Assembly: GCA_027186245.1 (NCBI GenBank)
Contig: CP114488.1
Span: 2,182,501-2,246,500, forward strand
DNA length: 64,000 nt
Reading direction: 5' to 3'
Origin: Coriaria nepalensis
Taxonomy: Eukaryota > Streptophyta > Magnoliopsida > Cucurbitales > Coriariaceae
Shown here: positions 47,960 through 60,892 of the stretch, in pieces
Layout of the letters: each line of letters begins with the position of its first letter
Position numbering within the stretch: position 1 is the stretch's first letter
The notes under the pieces: generated by a model
Seen by the model: only the letters and a program-made list of their open reading frames with translations
What the model was told of the DNA's origin: nothing
Databases searched by the model: none
Translations under genes and position numbers: made by a program

Positions 47960-50684
47960 GTTAATATTTTTGTCTGAAGACTAACCATCAATGTTGTGCT
48001 AGGCATCTTATTAAATGTGTCAACCACTATAGTTATATGAAAATTTATGTCTTGCATTTACATATTTATTTTGTTTTGACATGAATTTTATTAGCGAACT
48101 TATGTTATTTATTTGTTCTCAAATTTATCAATTACTGTTACTGCTGCTAATGTTACTATTAAAATGAACTCAATCTATGTGCTTAATGACATAAACTTTA
48201 AGAACTGAAAAGAGAATATTATATTGGTTATCGAATGCATGAATTTAGACTATGCATAAAGAAAAGAACAACTTGCTCCTCTTCTGGAGACAAGTTCTGC
48301 TCAGGATAAATGGAACTTTGAGGAGTGAGCTTGTTCTAATCTCCTTAGTCTAATGATACTAAAATGCAGCATTCCATAAATATTCAGGGGCATAATGTCT
48401 AACGGGATAATTACTAAGGATTTCCTTCAAAAAATTGAAAAATATTTTGCAAAAAATGAAAAGCTTGAGACAGGCAAGCTTTTAGCTAACCTTGTCCAAA
48501 TGAGATATAAATGAAAAGGAAATATATGAAAGTACATCATGGACATGTCTAACATCACTCCAAACTAAACGCACAAAAGTTAAAGCTGTCTAATGATCTA
48601 CTTGTGCATTTAATTTTAATTTTTCTTCCTGCACAATATGATCAGCTTACAGTGAGTTACAATACTTAAAAGGATAAATGGACTCTCAAGAGCTCATTTC
48701 TCATTGTGTGTAAGAAAAGGACAAATTGAAGTGAGATAGGACTGTTGAAAGTGCTCATGTTGCAACTACCTTAAGGGATAATAAGAAAACAATGAATAAG
48801 GATAAAGAAGCTATAGTGAGAACATCATAACCAAAGATTTAATAAAAAAATCAAGATCAGAAATTTACTTGCTTCTTTTGTAAGAAACCTGGGCATGTGA
48901 AGAATGACTATTCTAAGTACGTCGCATGGTGTATAAAGAAATGTACACTTCTCAATTTACTTTGTTCTAAAGTTAATTTAACTTATATATCTAATGATAC
49001 TTGGTGAGTAGAATATGGTACAAATAGTAACTTAACAAATGAGAATTCTGTCAACTTATGGCACAAGTGTTTAGGTCACATCTCTAAAATGAGAATTGAG
49101 AGACTTGTGTTAGACATAATACTTGAACCCCTTAATTTCACAAACCTTGATATATGTGTTAAGTGTATTAAAAGGAAACAAACAAACATTATGAAGTTAA
49201 ATATCAAAAGGAGTTCTAGCATCTTACAATGCAGTCCATTCTCTACGACTTCTTGGAATGGCTAATAGTATTTTATCATTTTCTATAGACGACTATTTTC
49301 ATTTTGGGTACTTATATTTAGTTCATGAGCAGTCACAATTATTGGATGTTTTAAGGCCTTCAAAGGTGAAGTTGAAAATTAACTAAGCAAGAATATTAAT
49401 CATATAAAATTAGACCTTGCAAATACATAATGCAAAATTGTCCCACAATTCATAATGCCAGGGCAACCTAGCATGAATGATATTATTGAGAGATGGGATA
49501 AGATGCTTAAAGATATGGAAGAAGTATGATTAGTCATTCTTTCTTACTAGAATCACTCTAAGAGAGTCACTTAATACTGCAGTATACATACTGAATGGAG
49601 TACCTAGTAAATTGGTAACTAAAACCCCTTATGTACTATAGTTAGACAAAAGGCCTAGTATCAAACACTTACACATTTGGGGTTGTCCAACTAAGGCAAG
49701 CCCTTATAGGTCACATGAACGAAAATTGGACTCAAGAACAATTAGCTGTAATTTTATTGGGTACGCTGAATAGTTGAGGGATTTTAAGTTTTATGATCCC
49801 TCAATTAAGTCTTTTTTCAAGACAAGAAATGTGAGATTTCTTGAGAATGTTGAGTTTGAGAGAGGAGATAATGTTAATAATGTTGTCTTTAAGGAAGAGT
49901 TTATTCCTCTTCTAAACATTGTTATTGACAATGATCAACCTAGTGACTTCGTTCAAAACATAGTCCAATACAACAATGCAGATTTCCCTATGAACCTCTC
50001 TACTCAAAATCAAGATGTTGCTCTAGACGAGCAAACTCAACAACCCCAAGAAGAAATGCCACTAAAATGATCCATTAAAGAAAGAAGAAGTTCAATTTCA
50101 AGTGATTACATTGTATTTCTTCAAGAGCATAAGTTTGATATAGAGACAATGAAAGATGATCCAATTAACTTCCAAGAAGTCAAACAAAATGCCAACTGTC
50201 AAATGTGGATTAATTCCATGAATGATAATATAAAATCCATGAAAAATAAGAACGTTTGGGATCTCGTCTAAGTATCCTGAAGGTGCAAAACTTATTGGTT
50301 GCAAATAGATATTTAAAATCAAAAGGGATTCCAAAGGCAATATAGAGAGATATTAGGGGTATGTAGTCACAAAGGGTTTCACTCAGAAGAAACACATCGA
50401 TTATAAAGAGACTTTCTATCCAATTTTTACGAAAGACTCTTTTAGAACAATAATGGCACTTGTGCCTTATTTTTATTTAGTGCTACATCAGATGGACGTT
50501 AAGACGACTTTTCTCAATACATGGTGCAACCAATAAACTTTGTTTCAGGTGATTCAAAGTCTATGATTTGCAAACTCAAAAAGTCAATCTATAGTCTCAA
50601 GCAAGCTTCCTGTCAACGGTATCATAAGTTTCATCAAGTCATTGTCTCATGATTTTGAGATTAACTCAGTTGATGATTGTGTAT
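47960..50684 (+). pseudogene. Gag-pol 5' part of outer copia element
   Basis: In order: gag pieces (EKDKLK then DRTVESAHVATT near 48720-48770), a zinc knuckle CFFCKKPGHVKNDY at about 48870-48910 with the last Cys changed to Tyr, and a protease relic reduced to a few residues. Next are the pre-integrase HKCLGHISKMRIERL, integrase scraps (SMNDIIERWDKMLKDM), and the post-integrase SIKHLHIWGCPTKASPYRS. The open linker at 49774-50067 begins RDFKFYDPSIKSFF. RT pieces end in CKLKKSIYSLKQAS. Stops occur throughout and parts of protease and integrase are deleted. It stops at the solo LTR insertion. Confidence 0.8.
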
Positions 50685-51244
50685 TGTAATCCCTCAATAT
50701 TTCTAAACTAGGCATAATAATGGAAAAATAAATTTAAAGTGGACTTATTAGTAAATTTTAATTCCCACCTATACCTAATTTTAATAATAGAAATACTCGG
50801 GGATCTTTTATGTAATTTTTAAAAATAAAAGGGACTTAAACTTAATTAATCAAAATAAACAAATTAATTAATTAATATGTGGCATAAAGCCACCATTAAA
50901 GTGTCAATAGACACCATGAGATGGCTTAATGCATGGTTATGTATTAACATACGCCATTAAGAAAAAACAAGTATGTTGATTTAATTCCATGCAAATAGAT
51001 ATCTAAGTAGTTAAGGTGTCAACAATTTAGCTCATCTTTTGATTATAAATAGGCCTCTTACTACAACACAAGGATATTTCTTGTTTGCTTATTGTTATGA
51101 TGCTAAGGTCAATATTAATGTTAAGATTATGAGATAGCATGTTAAATATAAATGAAATGATTTTATTAACATGCTAGAAATAAGATTTATGACTAGTATA
51201 AACATAGTATAGCATGATGGTTTAAGGATAATGTAAGCTCTAAC

Positions 51245-53119
51245 TATTGGGCATGAAGCCCTGAAAGCACGTGATGAGTATTGTTTAAATAAAATAAATA
51301 AAAGTGACATTTTTTTATATAATTGATTTAAATGTATTATTATTATCGAATAATATGAATAAATATCAGAAAATTCCAAATTCATTAATGTGACTATAAT
51401 CTTGTATTGCTCCGAGAGGATTAAAATTATAAATAATGAATTAAATTGTCCGCAACATATTAAAGTATAGAATATTTAATTTAGCAGTTGCTAGTATGAT
51501 CCACTAGCATTGTGAATGCAAGTAATTTAGATCCGGATCACTGATGTAGATAGACATTTTAGTGGAGGTGTTTTATATAATTATTATATAGGACAAAACT
51601 TGATATGAATTAACTCTTTATTAAAATACCGTTTGTCATAAAAAATTAAACTCATATCAATAGATAATCATACGCAGATTAATCTGAATCCTGAGTAGTC
51701 ATGAACTCCTCTTTATATCAACTGGATCTTTTGATTCACTCATCACAGTTTGTTTGTAAAATAAGCTAAAGACTTTTGTTTTGCAGATTCATTGGGATAA
51801 GTTACTGGGAACAGGATTTACAGATATATAATCTAAACCTTCTTCATAAAAGATTCTATATTGGTTCCCTTAAAGGTTAATTCTGAAACGGAATGGTTTT
51901 GAGGTCAAAATTATTAATCAAACTATAAATTGACCATTCACTAGTGAATTGATGGTAGTTAAGGATAAAGAGATAACTAGAGAGGTAAAATGGTAATTTT
52001 AACCAGTTCTAATTATGAATCATTTTTTTTAAGGATCGAATGCATATAATGATTATATCAATGGACTACTAAAGATTGCTTAATAAATATATTTTATAAT
52101 TATAAGAGTGCAATCCTATATTTTTAGTGGAATAATAATGAGATTAATAAATTGGATTTATTAAATTAAAGAGTTTAATTAATAATCTAATTTATTAAAG
52201 CTTAGAATTATAGGTCTATAGTCCTTAGGTCGCCTCTATAAAATAATGTATAGGTTAAGAATAACAAAGGTTGAAAAAGACTTATTTGCAAGAAAATAGT
52301 TTTATTGGGTAAATTTATAATTATAAGATAATTTGTATTAATTAATTAATTAAAAAATTAATTAACTAAAAGATGCATTTAAATGGTGAAATTCGGAATT
52401 GATTAATTAAATTATAACATATTTAATTTTGAATTGAATATGTTATATATAATATTAAATTGATATGAAATATTAATTTAATATTAAGATTAAATAAGTC
52501 AATTTTAGATTAGCTTGAGAAACTAATTCAAAATTCAAATAAAATATGTTTTTCATTTAAAATAAATGAGATTATATTTAAAATAGGTTTGACTAAATTA
52601 AATATATCATCAAAAGGATGATATGATTTAAAATAAATAATATTTTATTTTAAATTAGATTTGAAAAGATTTGATCTTATCAAATATATTATTAAAGAGA
52701 TGATATAATTTAAAATAGCTAAACCACTATTTTAAATTAGATTTGAAAAGATTTGATCATAAAAAAGATATCATCTGATGATAATCTTATCATGATTGAA
52801 TTATCAATTCAATTAATTAAAGAGTTTAAATTAATTAAAATATCTAATAGAGTTCTATAAATACTTCTCATTCTAATTTTTCTGAGTAGAGATTTTTCTG
52901 AGAGAAAAAGAAAACTTTGTCATATATATGTGATATGTATGTTGAATAGATGTTTATATTTTTCGAATATATGGCTGATATAATGGATCGTTAATTGTAT
53001 GGTAATTTTGGGTTAGAAATTTGTTTAATTTTTTTTCTTTAGATTTTATGTAAGCCGATTTATGGCATATGAATTTTTGTACAATTTTTGTTTTGTTTTT
53101 TGTAAAATTCCGTGCAACA
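51245..53119 (+). repeat. 5' LTR of inner copia element
   Basis: Starts TATTGGGCATGAAGCCCTGAAAGC and aligns with 58292 onward for about 1.7 kb (to about 52960). After that the two diverge. The end is placed at GTGCAACA (53119) by analogy with TTTTCCAACA of the 3' LTR and is approximate. No clear primer-binding site follows. Confidence 0.75.
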
Positions 53120-53204
53120 TGGAGGAAGAACAAAACATAAGAAGAACGACAATGGGCGACAAAGAGAGGAACGAGGTGGCGTTGCTGGTGCGCAGCAGGC
53201 TGCG

Positions 53205-53350
53205 AGAATAGTCCCGCTGTGCCGCTGCAAGTCGCAGCCGCAAGATAGTCCTGCGGTGGATGCCCAGGGCCGCGAGACTGTCCCGCAGTAGAAGCTCTCG
53301 CCGCGAGAAAGTCCCGCAGTAGCTCTCGCATAGGAAAGTCCCACGGTAGC
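53205..53350. repeat. GC-rich degenerate tandem repeat in element leader
   Basis: Five imperfect units of the type GCGAGA-x-AGTCCCGC-x-GT(A/G)G at about 53205, 53240, 53272, 53302 and 53328, spaced 25-35 bases. They sit in a GC-rich island (53160-53450) that contrasts sharply with the AT-rich surroundings. Confidence 0.8.
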
Positions 53351-53488
53351 CTAACCACGGGGGGCAGGCCGCTGGTCAGACCAGCGGTTGTCCCAGCCGC
53401 TGGCTGCGTGCGCCGCCGCAAGCGGCGGAGGCTATCCTAATCAGTGTTGCCTGTGGCAAGCCCGTGAAACTAAAATAGATCGGGTGAC

Positions 53489-53558
53489 GGGTTTGACCCG
53501 TAACCCGCTCGGTAAATGGGTTTGACCCGTAACCCGCTTGGTAAATGGGTTTGACCCG
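53489..53558. repeat. 29-bp tandem repeat with GGGTTTGACCCG core
   Basis: GGGTTTGACCCG starts at 53489, 53518 and 53547, separated by TAACCCGCT(C/T)GGTAAAT. The core is nearly palindromic (GGGT-TTG-ACCC). A related GGGTTTGACCC recurs at about 53638. Confidence 0.9.
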
Positions 53559-54978
53559 TTTACTTTTGTGACCCAAAAATAATGTATTTTGCCTATTAAC
53601 TTAATTTTTGGATTTTTGAAAAACCAAATGGCTTATTGGGTTTGACCCAAAATAAGTTCGATTGGCCTAAAAGAGTTTCGGCCCAATTAAAAATAATTAA
53701 GTTAAGAATAAAATTAGGGTTTAGAAAATTATTTTTCAAGTGATTATGGAGTTGGGTTTATTTTAGAAAAATACTGATTGGGGTCGAATTTAAGATAAAG
53801 CAAACTTAGGGAATGATGTAACACCTGAAGCCCTTATGTAATTATTTATTTATTTATTTGTATTTTTTGCAAGAGTTGTAAATTTTAGAAATACCAAAAA
53901 TTATCCGGTCCATTATATCTATTTATTTATGTTGATTGATTTGATTGATAACATGTTCATGGATTAGTCGATTACATGTCATACATGCATACTCACACAG
54001 TTTTATTTTAAATCATGCATCTCATTAGTAGAAACATGATTTAATTAGGATTGTTCTAAGTTGTTTATGTGATTTATTTAGTGAAATTAATTATATAAAT
54101 GGAATAATTTTTAAGGGGTTAAACTTAGTAATCACACCTTATAAAGTCAAACAATTAAGTTAGGACCTTAAATAACCAATTTTGTTAAAAAGAGTTTTAA
54201 TGAAATTTTATGAATATACTAAGTCTATTAGTTATAAATTAGGTTCAGCTAATAAGTTAGGATCATATTAAGATATGGATTAAAAGAGTTGAATTGAACC
54301 TAGGTCCAATAGGATTGACATTTATAACTAATAGGATGATATTCATTACTTAACTAGCAATTAATTTAGAATTAATTAATGGAAAACATAGGATGTTTTT
54401 CTGAAAACACATATTTTAAAATAGTGAGTGAGAGAATGTTGATTTGACAAAATAACCTATGGTCTCTATTATTAGTACAACACCGTGAGATATGAAAGGG
54501 CCTTAAGACGACTTTGTTTTCGTTCCCCTAAGGAAGGACCATATCAATATAAAGATTGGCTTTTTAAAAAGATATGAATAAGTGATGTATTTCGAACTTG
54601 ACCGACCCTAAGGCGACAATTTTTCAGTCAAATCATGGATTCCAAAATAATGGGTTACACTCACAAAGACATAATTAAGCTTTAAGCGGTTAATTATGTC
54701 CTAACGAAATAAATGATAACTTATGAGCAAAAAGAAAAATATGAGATATTTTAAGTTTGACTCGTAGGTTTGGGAATGTCTCAAAATTAATTTGAAATTA
54801 ATATCATCGGCCCTAAGGTGATATATTAGTTGTTGAGTTAATTTATCATAGTTTAGTAATAAATAATTTTATATGTTTTAATTATTGCATTAATGCATCA
54901 TATTTACTATTCTGAAATTTTGATATTTATTTCAATTATTATGAATAATGTATGTTTTATTTAATTTCACCAATCATT

Positions 54979-57900
54979 ATGTCTTCGATCGATAATCATG
55001 TTACCGCATTACTCAATGAATACAAATTAACTGGTGATAACTTTATGAGATGAAAATCAAACTTGAATATGGTATTAATGTGCGAAAACAATGTTTGTCT
55101 TGACCGAGGAATGTCCTGAAAAGGCCACTGCTACTGATGCCCATAATGTACGGGAAAAATATGACAATTGGATCTAATCCAATAACAAGGCAAAATGTTA
55201 CATATTGATGAGCATGAGTGATGTTCTTAGGATGAAACATGAAAATCTGAAGACTGCGTATGAGATATTAGAGTCTCTCCGAGCCTTATTTGGGCAGCAA
55301 TCAAATTAGAGTCGTCATGAGGCTACTAGGACCTACATGAATGCCAAAATGAAAAAATGAGTTTCTGTCAGAGATCATATTTTTAACAAGATCAACACAA
55401 TGCATGAGGCAGAAATACATGAGGCTATCATTGATGAGTGTACTCAAATTAGCATTATACTTGAGTCATTGTCACCGGCTTTTACTGCATTCACCACAAA
55501 CTATGTTATGAATAAGCTGTAGTACAACATGACTCAGCTATTGAATGAAATGCAGACTTTTGAGGCCCTAAATATTGCGAGGTCCAAAGAGGGTGAAACA
55601 AATGTTGCTGAACAAAAGTCGCATTCCTCTTATGTTTAGATTAATAAGAGAAGGAACGTTAATGGAAAGGAAAAGAATGGAAAGAAAGCCAAAAAATCAC
55701 TTAAAGGCAAAGAAAACAAAAAGAACATCAACTCCAATAAAAAGGAACCCAAGGGAAAATGTTTCCACCATGGAGTTAATGGCCATTGGAAGAGAAACTG
55801 TAACAAGTATCTCTCCGAGCTAAAGGAGAAAAAGAAAGGTAAATTTGATTTACTTATTTTAGAAGTCTGTTTAGTGGAAGATGATTTGTCATCTTGGATA
55901 GTAGATTCGAGAGCCAGTAATCATGTTTGTTCTTCTTTACATATGCTTAGTTCTTTAAGGGACCTTGATGTTGATGAGATGACGATGAGAGTTTGCAGTG
56001 GTGCCATCGTTTCAGCGAAAGCAGTGGGAGCTGTCCGTTTAGTCTTTAGTAATAATTATCTTGTTTTGAACAATGTTTATTTTATTCCGTAATTTTGCAA
56101 AAATTTGATTTCTTTATATATGTTGCATGAACAAAATTTTGATATTTATTTTGGTAATATTGAGATTATTATTTCTAAGAAACGTTTTGATATTTTTCAT
56201 GCAAAAAGAAAAAACTAACGGACTCTATCTGCTTACACCAAATGAAAGGTTGTTAAATAATTCATAATTATTTAAAATAGCAAATCCTAAATCTAAAAAC
56301 GACAAAAAATTTCTCAAAGTGATGATACATATTTTTGGCATCTTAGGTTAGAACATATCAATCTTGATAGGTTGACACTCTTCGTTTCTGTGAATCATGC
56401 CTAAAAGGAAAGATGACTAAGAAACCTTTCTCAACAAAAGGCAAAAGAGCTAAAGAGCCTCTTGAGTTAGTACATAGCGACGTCTGTGGTCCTACAAATG
56501 TACAAGTAAGAGATGAAACTGTTGGATTATTCTAAATACAGATATGTATACCTAATGCAAAATAAGTCTGAAACTGTTGGAAAGTTCAAGGAATTCCGAG
56601 CAGAAGTTGAAAAGCAATTAGGAAAATCACTTATAACACTTCGATCATATCGAGGAGGTGAATACCTTGATTTTGAGTTCAAGGATCATTTGCTAGAGCA
56701 TAGAATTCTATTCCAACTCACAACACTTAGAACATCACAGCAGAATGGTGTTGCAGAAAAGAGAAACAAAACCTTATTGGATATGGTTAGATCAATGTTA
56801 AGCTATTCATCACCGCCACTCATGTTCTAGGGATATACACTTCAAACCGCAATATATATTTTAAATGTAGTTCCATCTAAGTGTGTACAAAAGATACCTT
56901 TAGAGTTTTGGAATGGCACTAAACCTAGTTTATGCCATTTTCACATATAGAGGTGTCCAGCACACGTGCTGAAATCCAAGACTGGGAAGTTAGACTCGCA
57001 ATCTGAAGTTTACATATTCATTGGCTACCCTCTCGACACAAGGGGATGTTACTTTTATAGTCATAGTGAGAAAAAGATTTTTTTGTCGACAAATGCAACC
57101 TTTCTCGAACATAACTATATGATAAACTATAAATCTCATAGTAAGGTAGTACTAAAGGAATTGAATTCTGATCAGATCAGACGATCTCAATCACCACCTA
57201 ATGAACGACAATATCAAGAGACCACCTATCCTAGTTAGAACACCCTGGTAGCTCGTTGTAGTGGGAGGATTGTGAGGCTACCCATTCGCTATGAACATGA
57301 GGCATATGTTCTAGTGTTAGACACTAATTTGGATGATCTATTGACCTTTAAAAAAGCAATAGATGGTACTAACAAGGATGAATGGAAAGATATAATGAAC
57401 CAATAAATTGAATCCATGTATTCTAATTCTATCTGGGAACTTGTAGATCCACCTAAAGATGTCAGGCCCATTGGATGTAAATGGATCTACAAGAAGAAAA
57501 GAGGTGTAGATGGGAAAGTAGAGACTTTCAAGGCACACATTGTAAGAAAGGGTTATACCCAAAGGGAATGAGTCCATTATGAATAGACTTTCTCTCCCGT
57601 ATATAGGCAGTTTTATGTATGTCATGATGTGTACAAGACCTGATATTTGCTATGCAGTAGGGATAGTTAGTTGTTATCAATCAAATTCAGGTTTAGAACA
57701 CTGAATATTGGTAAAGCATATTCTCAAGTATCTTCGGAAAACGAGAGACTATATGCTTGTTTATTTAGGTGGAGACCTAAACCCCACTAGATACACTGAT
57801 TCTGATTTTCAATCAGATAGAGGTAGTCGAAAGTCGACTTTTAGATCAGTGTTCATATTTGGTGGAGGAGCTGTAGTATGGAGAAGTATCAAACAATCTA

Positions 57901-58243
57901 GTATTGTAGATTCTACAATGGAAACTAAATATATAGCAGCTTATGAAGCTGCGAAAGAGGCGGTTTGACTCAGAAAGTTATATACTAATCTGGAAGTTGT
58001 TCCATATATGGATAAGCCACTAGTCATGTACTATGACAATAGTGGAGCAGTGGCTAATTTAAAAGAATCGAGGAGTCATAAGAGGGGCAAGCACATAAAG
58101 AGGAAATATCATCTCATTAGAGAGATAGTACACCGAGGTGATGAAACAATTATGAAGATAGCGTTAGAACAAAATCTTATCGATTCGTTTACCAAGACAC
58201 TTCCAGCAAAGTCTTTTGAGGATCATGTACGCATGGTGCCCTG
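54979..58243 (+). pseudogene. Gag-pol of inner copia element, RT core deleted
   Basis: The ATG at 54979 begins a gag (LTGDNFM, then Trp codon 25 turned to TGA). The zinc knuckle at about 55757 is CFHHGVNGHWKRNC, with its second Cys replaced by His. The protease motif is WIVDSRASNHVC, where the catalytic D-S-G is D-S-R. The integrase piece 56513-56821 has LRSYRGGEY (the catalytic Asp of LRSDRGGEY is Tyr) and NGVAEKRNKTLLDMVR with its Glu. The post-integrase domain follows at 56966-57235 (VYIFIGYPLDTRG). At about 57600 the text jumps from FSPV directly to a MYVMMCTRPDICYAV-like region, so the RT catalytic core is missing. RNase H follows (YTDSDFQSD, IVDSTMETKYIAA, with a TGA at 57966), then KHIKRKYHLIREIV. 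It cannot be autonomous. Confidence 0.88.
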
Positions 58244-58274
58244 AGGTCCAGTAGGAGTTTACCCCGATTCTTTT

Positions 58275-58291
58275 GAGGTCAAGTGGGAGTT
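58275..58291 (+). other. Polypurine tract of inner copia element
   Basis: GAGGTCAAGTGGGAGTT immediately precedes the 3' LTR start TGTTGGGCATGG, as expected for plus-strand priming. Confidence 0.7.
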
Positions 58292-60209
58292 TGTTGGGCA
58301 TGGTGCCCTGAAAGCATGTGATGAGTATTGTTTTAATGAAATAATAAAAGTGACTATATAATTGATTTGAATGTATTATTATTATTGAATAATATGAATA
58401 AATATCCTAAAATTCCAAATTCATAAATGTGACTATAATTTTGTATTGGTATGAGAGGATTAAGATTATAGATAATGAATTAAATTGTTCGCAACATATT
58501 AAAGTATCAAATCCTTAATTTAGTGGTTGTTAGCACAGTGTGCTAGCATTGTGAATGCAAGTGATCTAGATCCGGATCACTGATGTAGATAGGAATCTTA
58601 GTAGATGTACTTTATATAATTTGATTAAAAATGACATAAATCGATATGAATTAATTATTTTTTAAAATATCATTTGCCATAAAGAATTAAATTTATATCA
58701 ATAGATGATCATATGCAAATCAATATGAATCCTGAGTAGTCATGAACTCTTGTTTATGTCAATTGGATCTTTTGATTCACTCCTTATGGTTTGTTTGTAA
58801 AACAGGCTAAAGACTTTTATTTTGGAGATTCATTGGGATAAATGGCTAGGAACATGATTTACAGATATTGAATCTAAACCTTTTTTGTAGAAGATTGTAT
58901 ATTGGTTCCCTTAAAGGTTAATTCTGAAACTGAATGGTTTTTGAGCTCAAATTTCTAATCAAGTTATAAATTGACCGTTCACTAGTGAATTGATGGTACT
59001 TAAGGATAAAGAGATGATTAGAGGGGTAAAATAGTAATTTTGACCAGTTCTAATTATGAATCAATTTTTTGAGGATTGAATGCATATAATGATTCAATGG
59101 ACTACTAGAGATTGCTCAGTAAATCTATTCTATAATTGCAAAATTGCAATCTCATATTTTTAGTGGAATAATTATGGGATTAATAAATTGAATTTATTAA
59201 ATTAAAGAGTTTAATTAAGAATCTAATTTATTAGAGCTTATAATTATAGGTCTATAGACCCGATGTCACCTCTATAAAATACTGTATATGGTAAGAATGA
59301 CAAAGGTTGAAAATGACTTATTTGCAAGAAAATATTTTTATGGGGTAAATTTATAATTATGAAATAATTCGTGTTAATTAATTAATTAAAAGATGTTTTT
59401 AAATGGTGAAATTTGGAATTAATTAATTAATTAATTAATAATATATTTGATTTGAATTGAATATTTTATATATAATATTAAATTAATATGTGATATTAAT
59501 TTAATATTAAAATTAGGTAAGTCAAATTTAGATTAACTTGAGAAACTAATTCAAAATTCAAATAAGATATGTTTTTGATTTAAAATAGATAAGATTTTAT
59601 TTTAAATAGGTTTCACTAAATGAAATATATCATCAAAAGGATGATATGATTTAAAATAAATTAGATTTTATTTTAAATTAGATTTGAAAAGATTTGATCT
59701 TATCAAATAAATCATTAAAAAGATGATATAACTTAAAATAGATAAAACTCTCTTTTAAATTAGATTTAAAAAGATTTGATCATAACAAAGATATCGTATG
59801 ATGATAATCTTATCATGATTGAATTATCAATTCAATTAATTTAAAGAGTTTAAATTAATTAAAATACCTAATGGAATTATATAAATACATATCATTTTAA
59901 TTATTTAAAAGAAGTTTTTTCAGAAGTTTTTTTTCTGAGTAGAGATTTTTCTGAGAGAAAAATAAAAATAAAAATGTGTCATCTCTACGTACTCACATAC
60001 ATCATATTGTGTTGAGAATCAATCCGAAATATCGTAGTGTGACTCTCGACAATCGATTCGCATAGGCTGAGGTATGACCTATTCATATAGATGTAGATTA
60101 ATGTATATGTATATAAAGGATCGCTAAAAAAAATTTTAAAAATTTTTTGTTATACATTGGGACCAATTCAATTACTTCCGCTGCGAGGTTTTGAGCCGCT
60201 TTTCCAACA
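58292..60209 (+). repeat. 3' LTR of inner copia element, 1.92 kb
   Basis: Starts TGTTGGGCATGGTGCCCTG and ends CCGCTTTTCCAACA, giving TG...CA termini with matching TGTTGG/CCAACA inverted ends. Followed by target duplication CTAAC. Long for a copia LTR. Contains a TATATAAAT-like stretch near 59880 that may be its promoter. Confidence 0.88.
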
Positions 60210-60892
60210 CTAACATGCTATGATTGAATGCATATGTTCATATTTCCATAAGTTAATATTATGTGAAAATGAATAAGATTATAAGCATGCATTAAGCATG
60301 CATATGCATAACATTAAAGTGAGGTGGTGTCAAGGCAAAAGAAGGATTGTTTGTCGATCATAAAAGACCCTTAATAATGTTAAAGAAAATGTCATAAGTA
60401 GATCGTTGCAATAGTCATAAGCGGACCGCTGATTAGATATCAGTTGACATGTTAGCGGCAGCATCCTCAGGGTCCAAGCACGTAGAAGGATAGTAATTGA
60501 TGCATGCTAGATATAAGTTATGAAAACATTAATTCAAAATAATCATTAAAAGATTAGTAGTATGAGTAGGACCATATCCTTACTGAGTTTCTAGTTTTTA
60601 GGTGTTCACCCTATGTTCTAGGGAATTATAAAGGTAAGGCTATAGACGAAGGATCGGGCGAATGAAGAAGGATCTCATCGGATTGTACATATGGGACACG
60701 ACCTATGGAAAGACAAAGGACTTGAAAATCCAAACCTCTTAGAAAAACTTATATATATATATATATTTTGAAAAAGAATAGTTCTTATTTAAAAGTATTT
60801 GATAGAGTAAGCAACTAATACGGGTGTTACATGTATATCACAAGTTCAATGGTTTGCAAACTTGTGTATATCACAAGTTTAATGGTTTGTCT

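Larger units (their letters stand above)
51245..60209 (+). mobile_element. Inner Ty1/copia element, 9 kb, youngest layer
   Basis: Complete in outline: 5' LTR from 51245, leader, decayed gag-pol 54979-58243, polypurine tract and 3' LTR 58292-60209. It is bounded by the perfect target duplication CTAAC (51240-51244 and 60210-60214). The left terminus has mutated from TG to TA. The LTRs differ at roughly one base in ten over the part I compared, so even this youngest layer is old. It lacks the RT core. Confidence 0.9.
50685..60831 (+). mobile_element. Gypsy-type solo LTR, split by inner copia element
   Basis: It starts TGTAATCCCTC at 50685 and ends GGGTGTTACA at 60831. The termini TGTAA...TTACA are inverted, as in plant gypsy LTRs. 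It is flanked by the perfect 5-bp target duplication TGTAT (50680-50684 and 60832-60836), and the host sequence on either side rejoins to the outer copia RT sequence (compare 61030). Without the inner insertion it is about 1.18 kb (50685-51244 plus 60215-60831). No internal region or second LTR, hence a solo LTR left after recombination. Confidence 0.85.

Noticed and set aside
52954..53421. 155-aa minus-strand open frame rich in Ala, Arg, Gly
   Set aside because: It lies across the 5' LTR end and the GC-rich tandem repeats of the inner copia element. Its composition follows the repeats and no family is recognisable.
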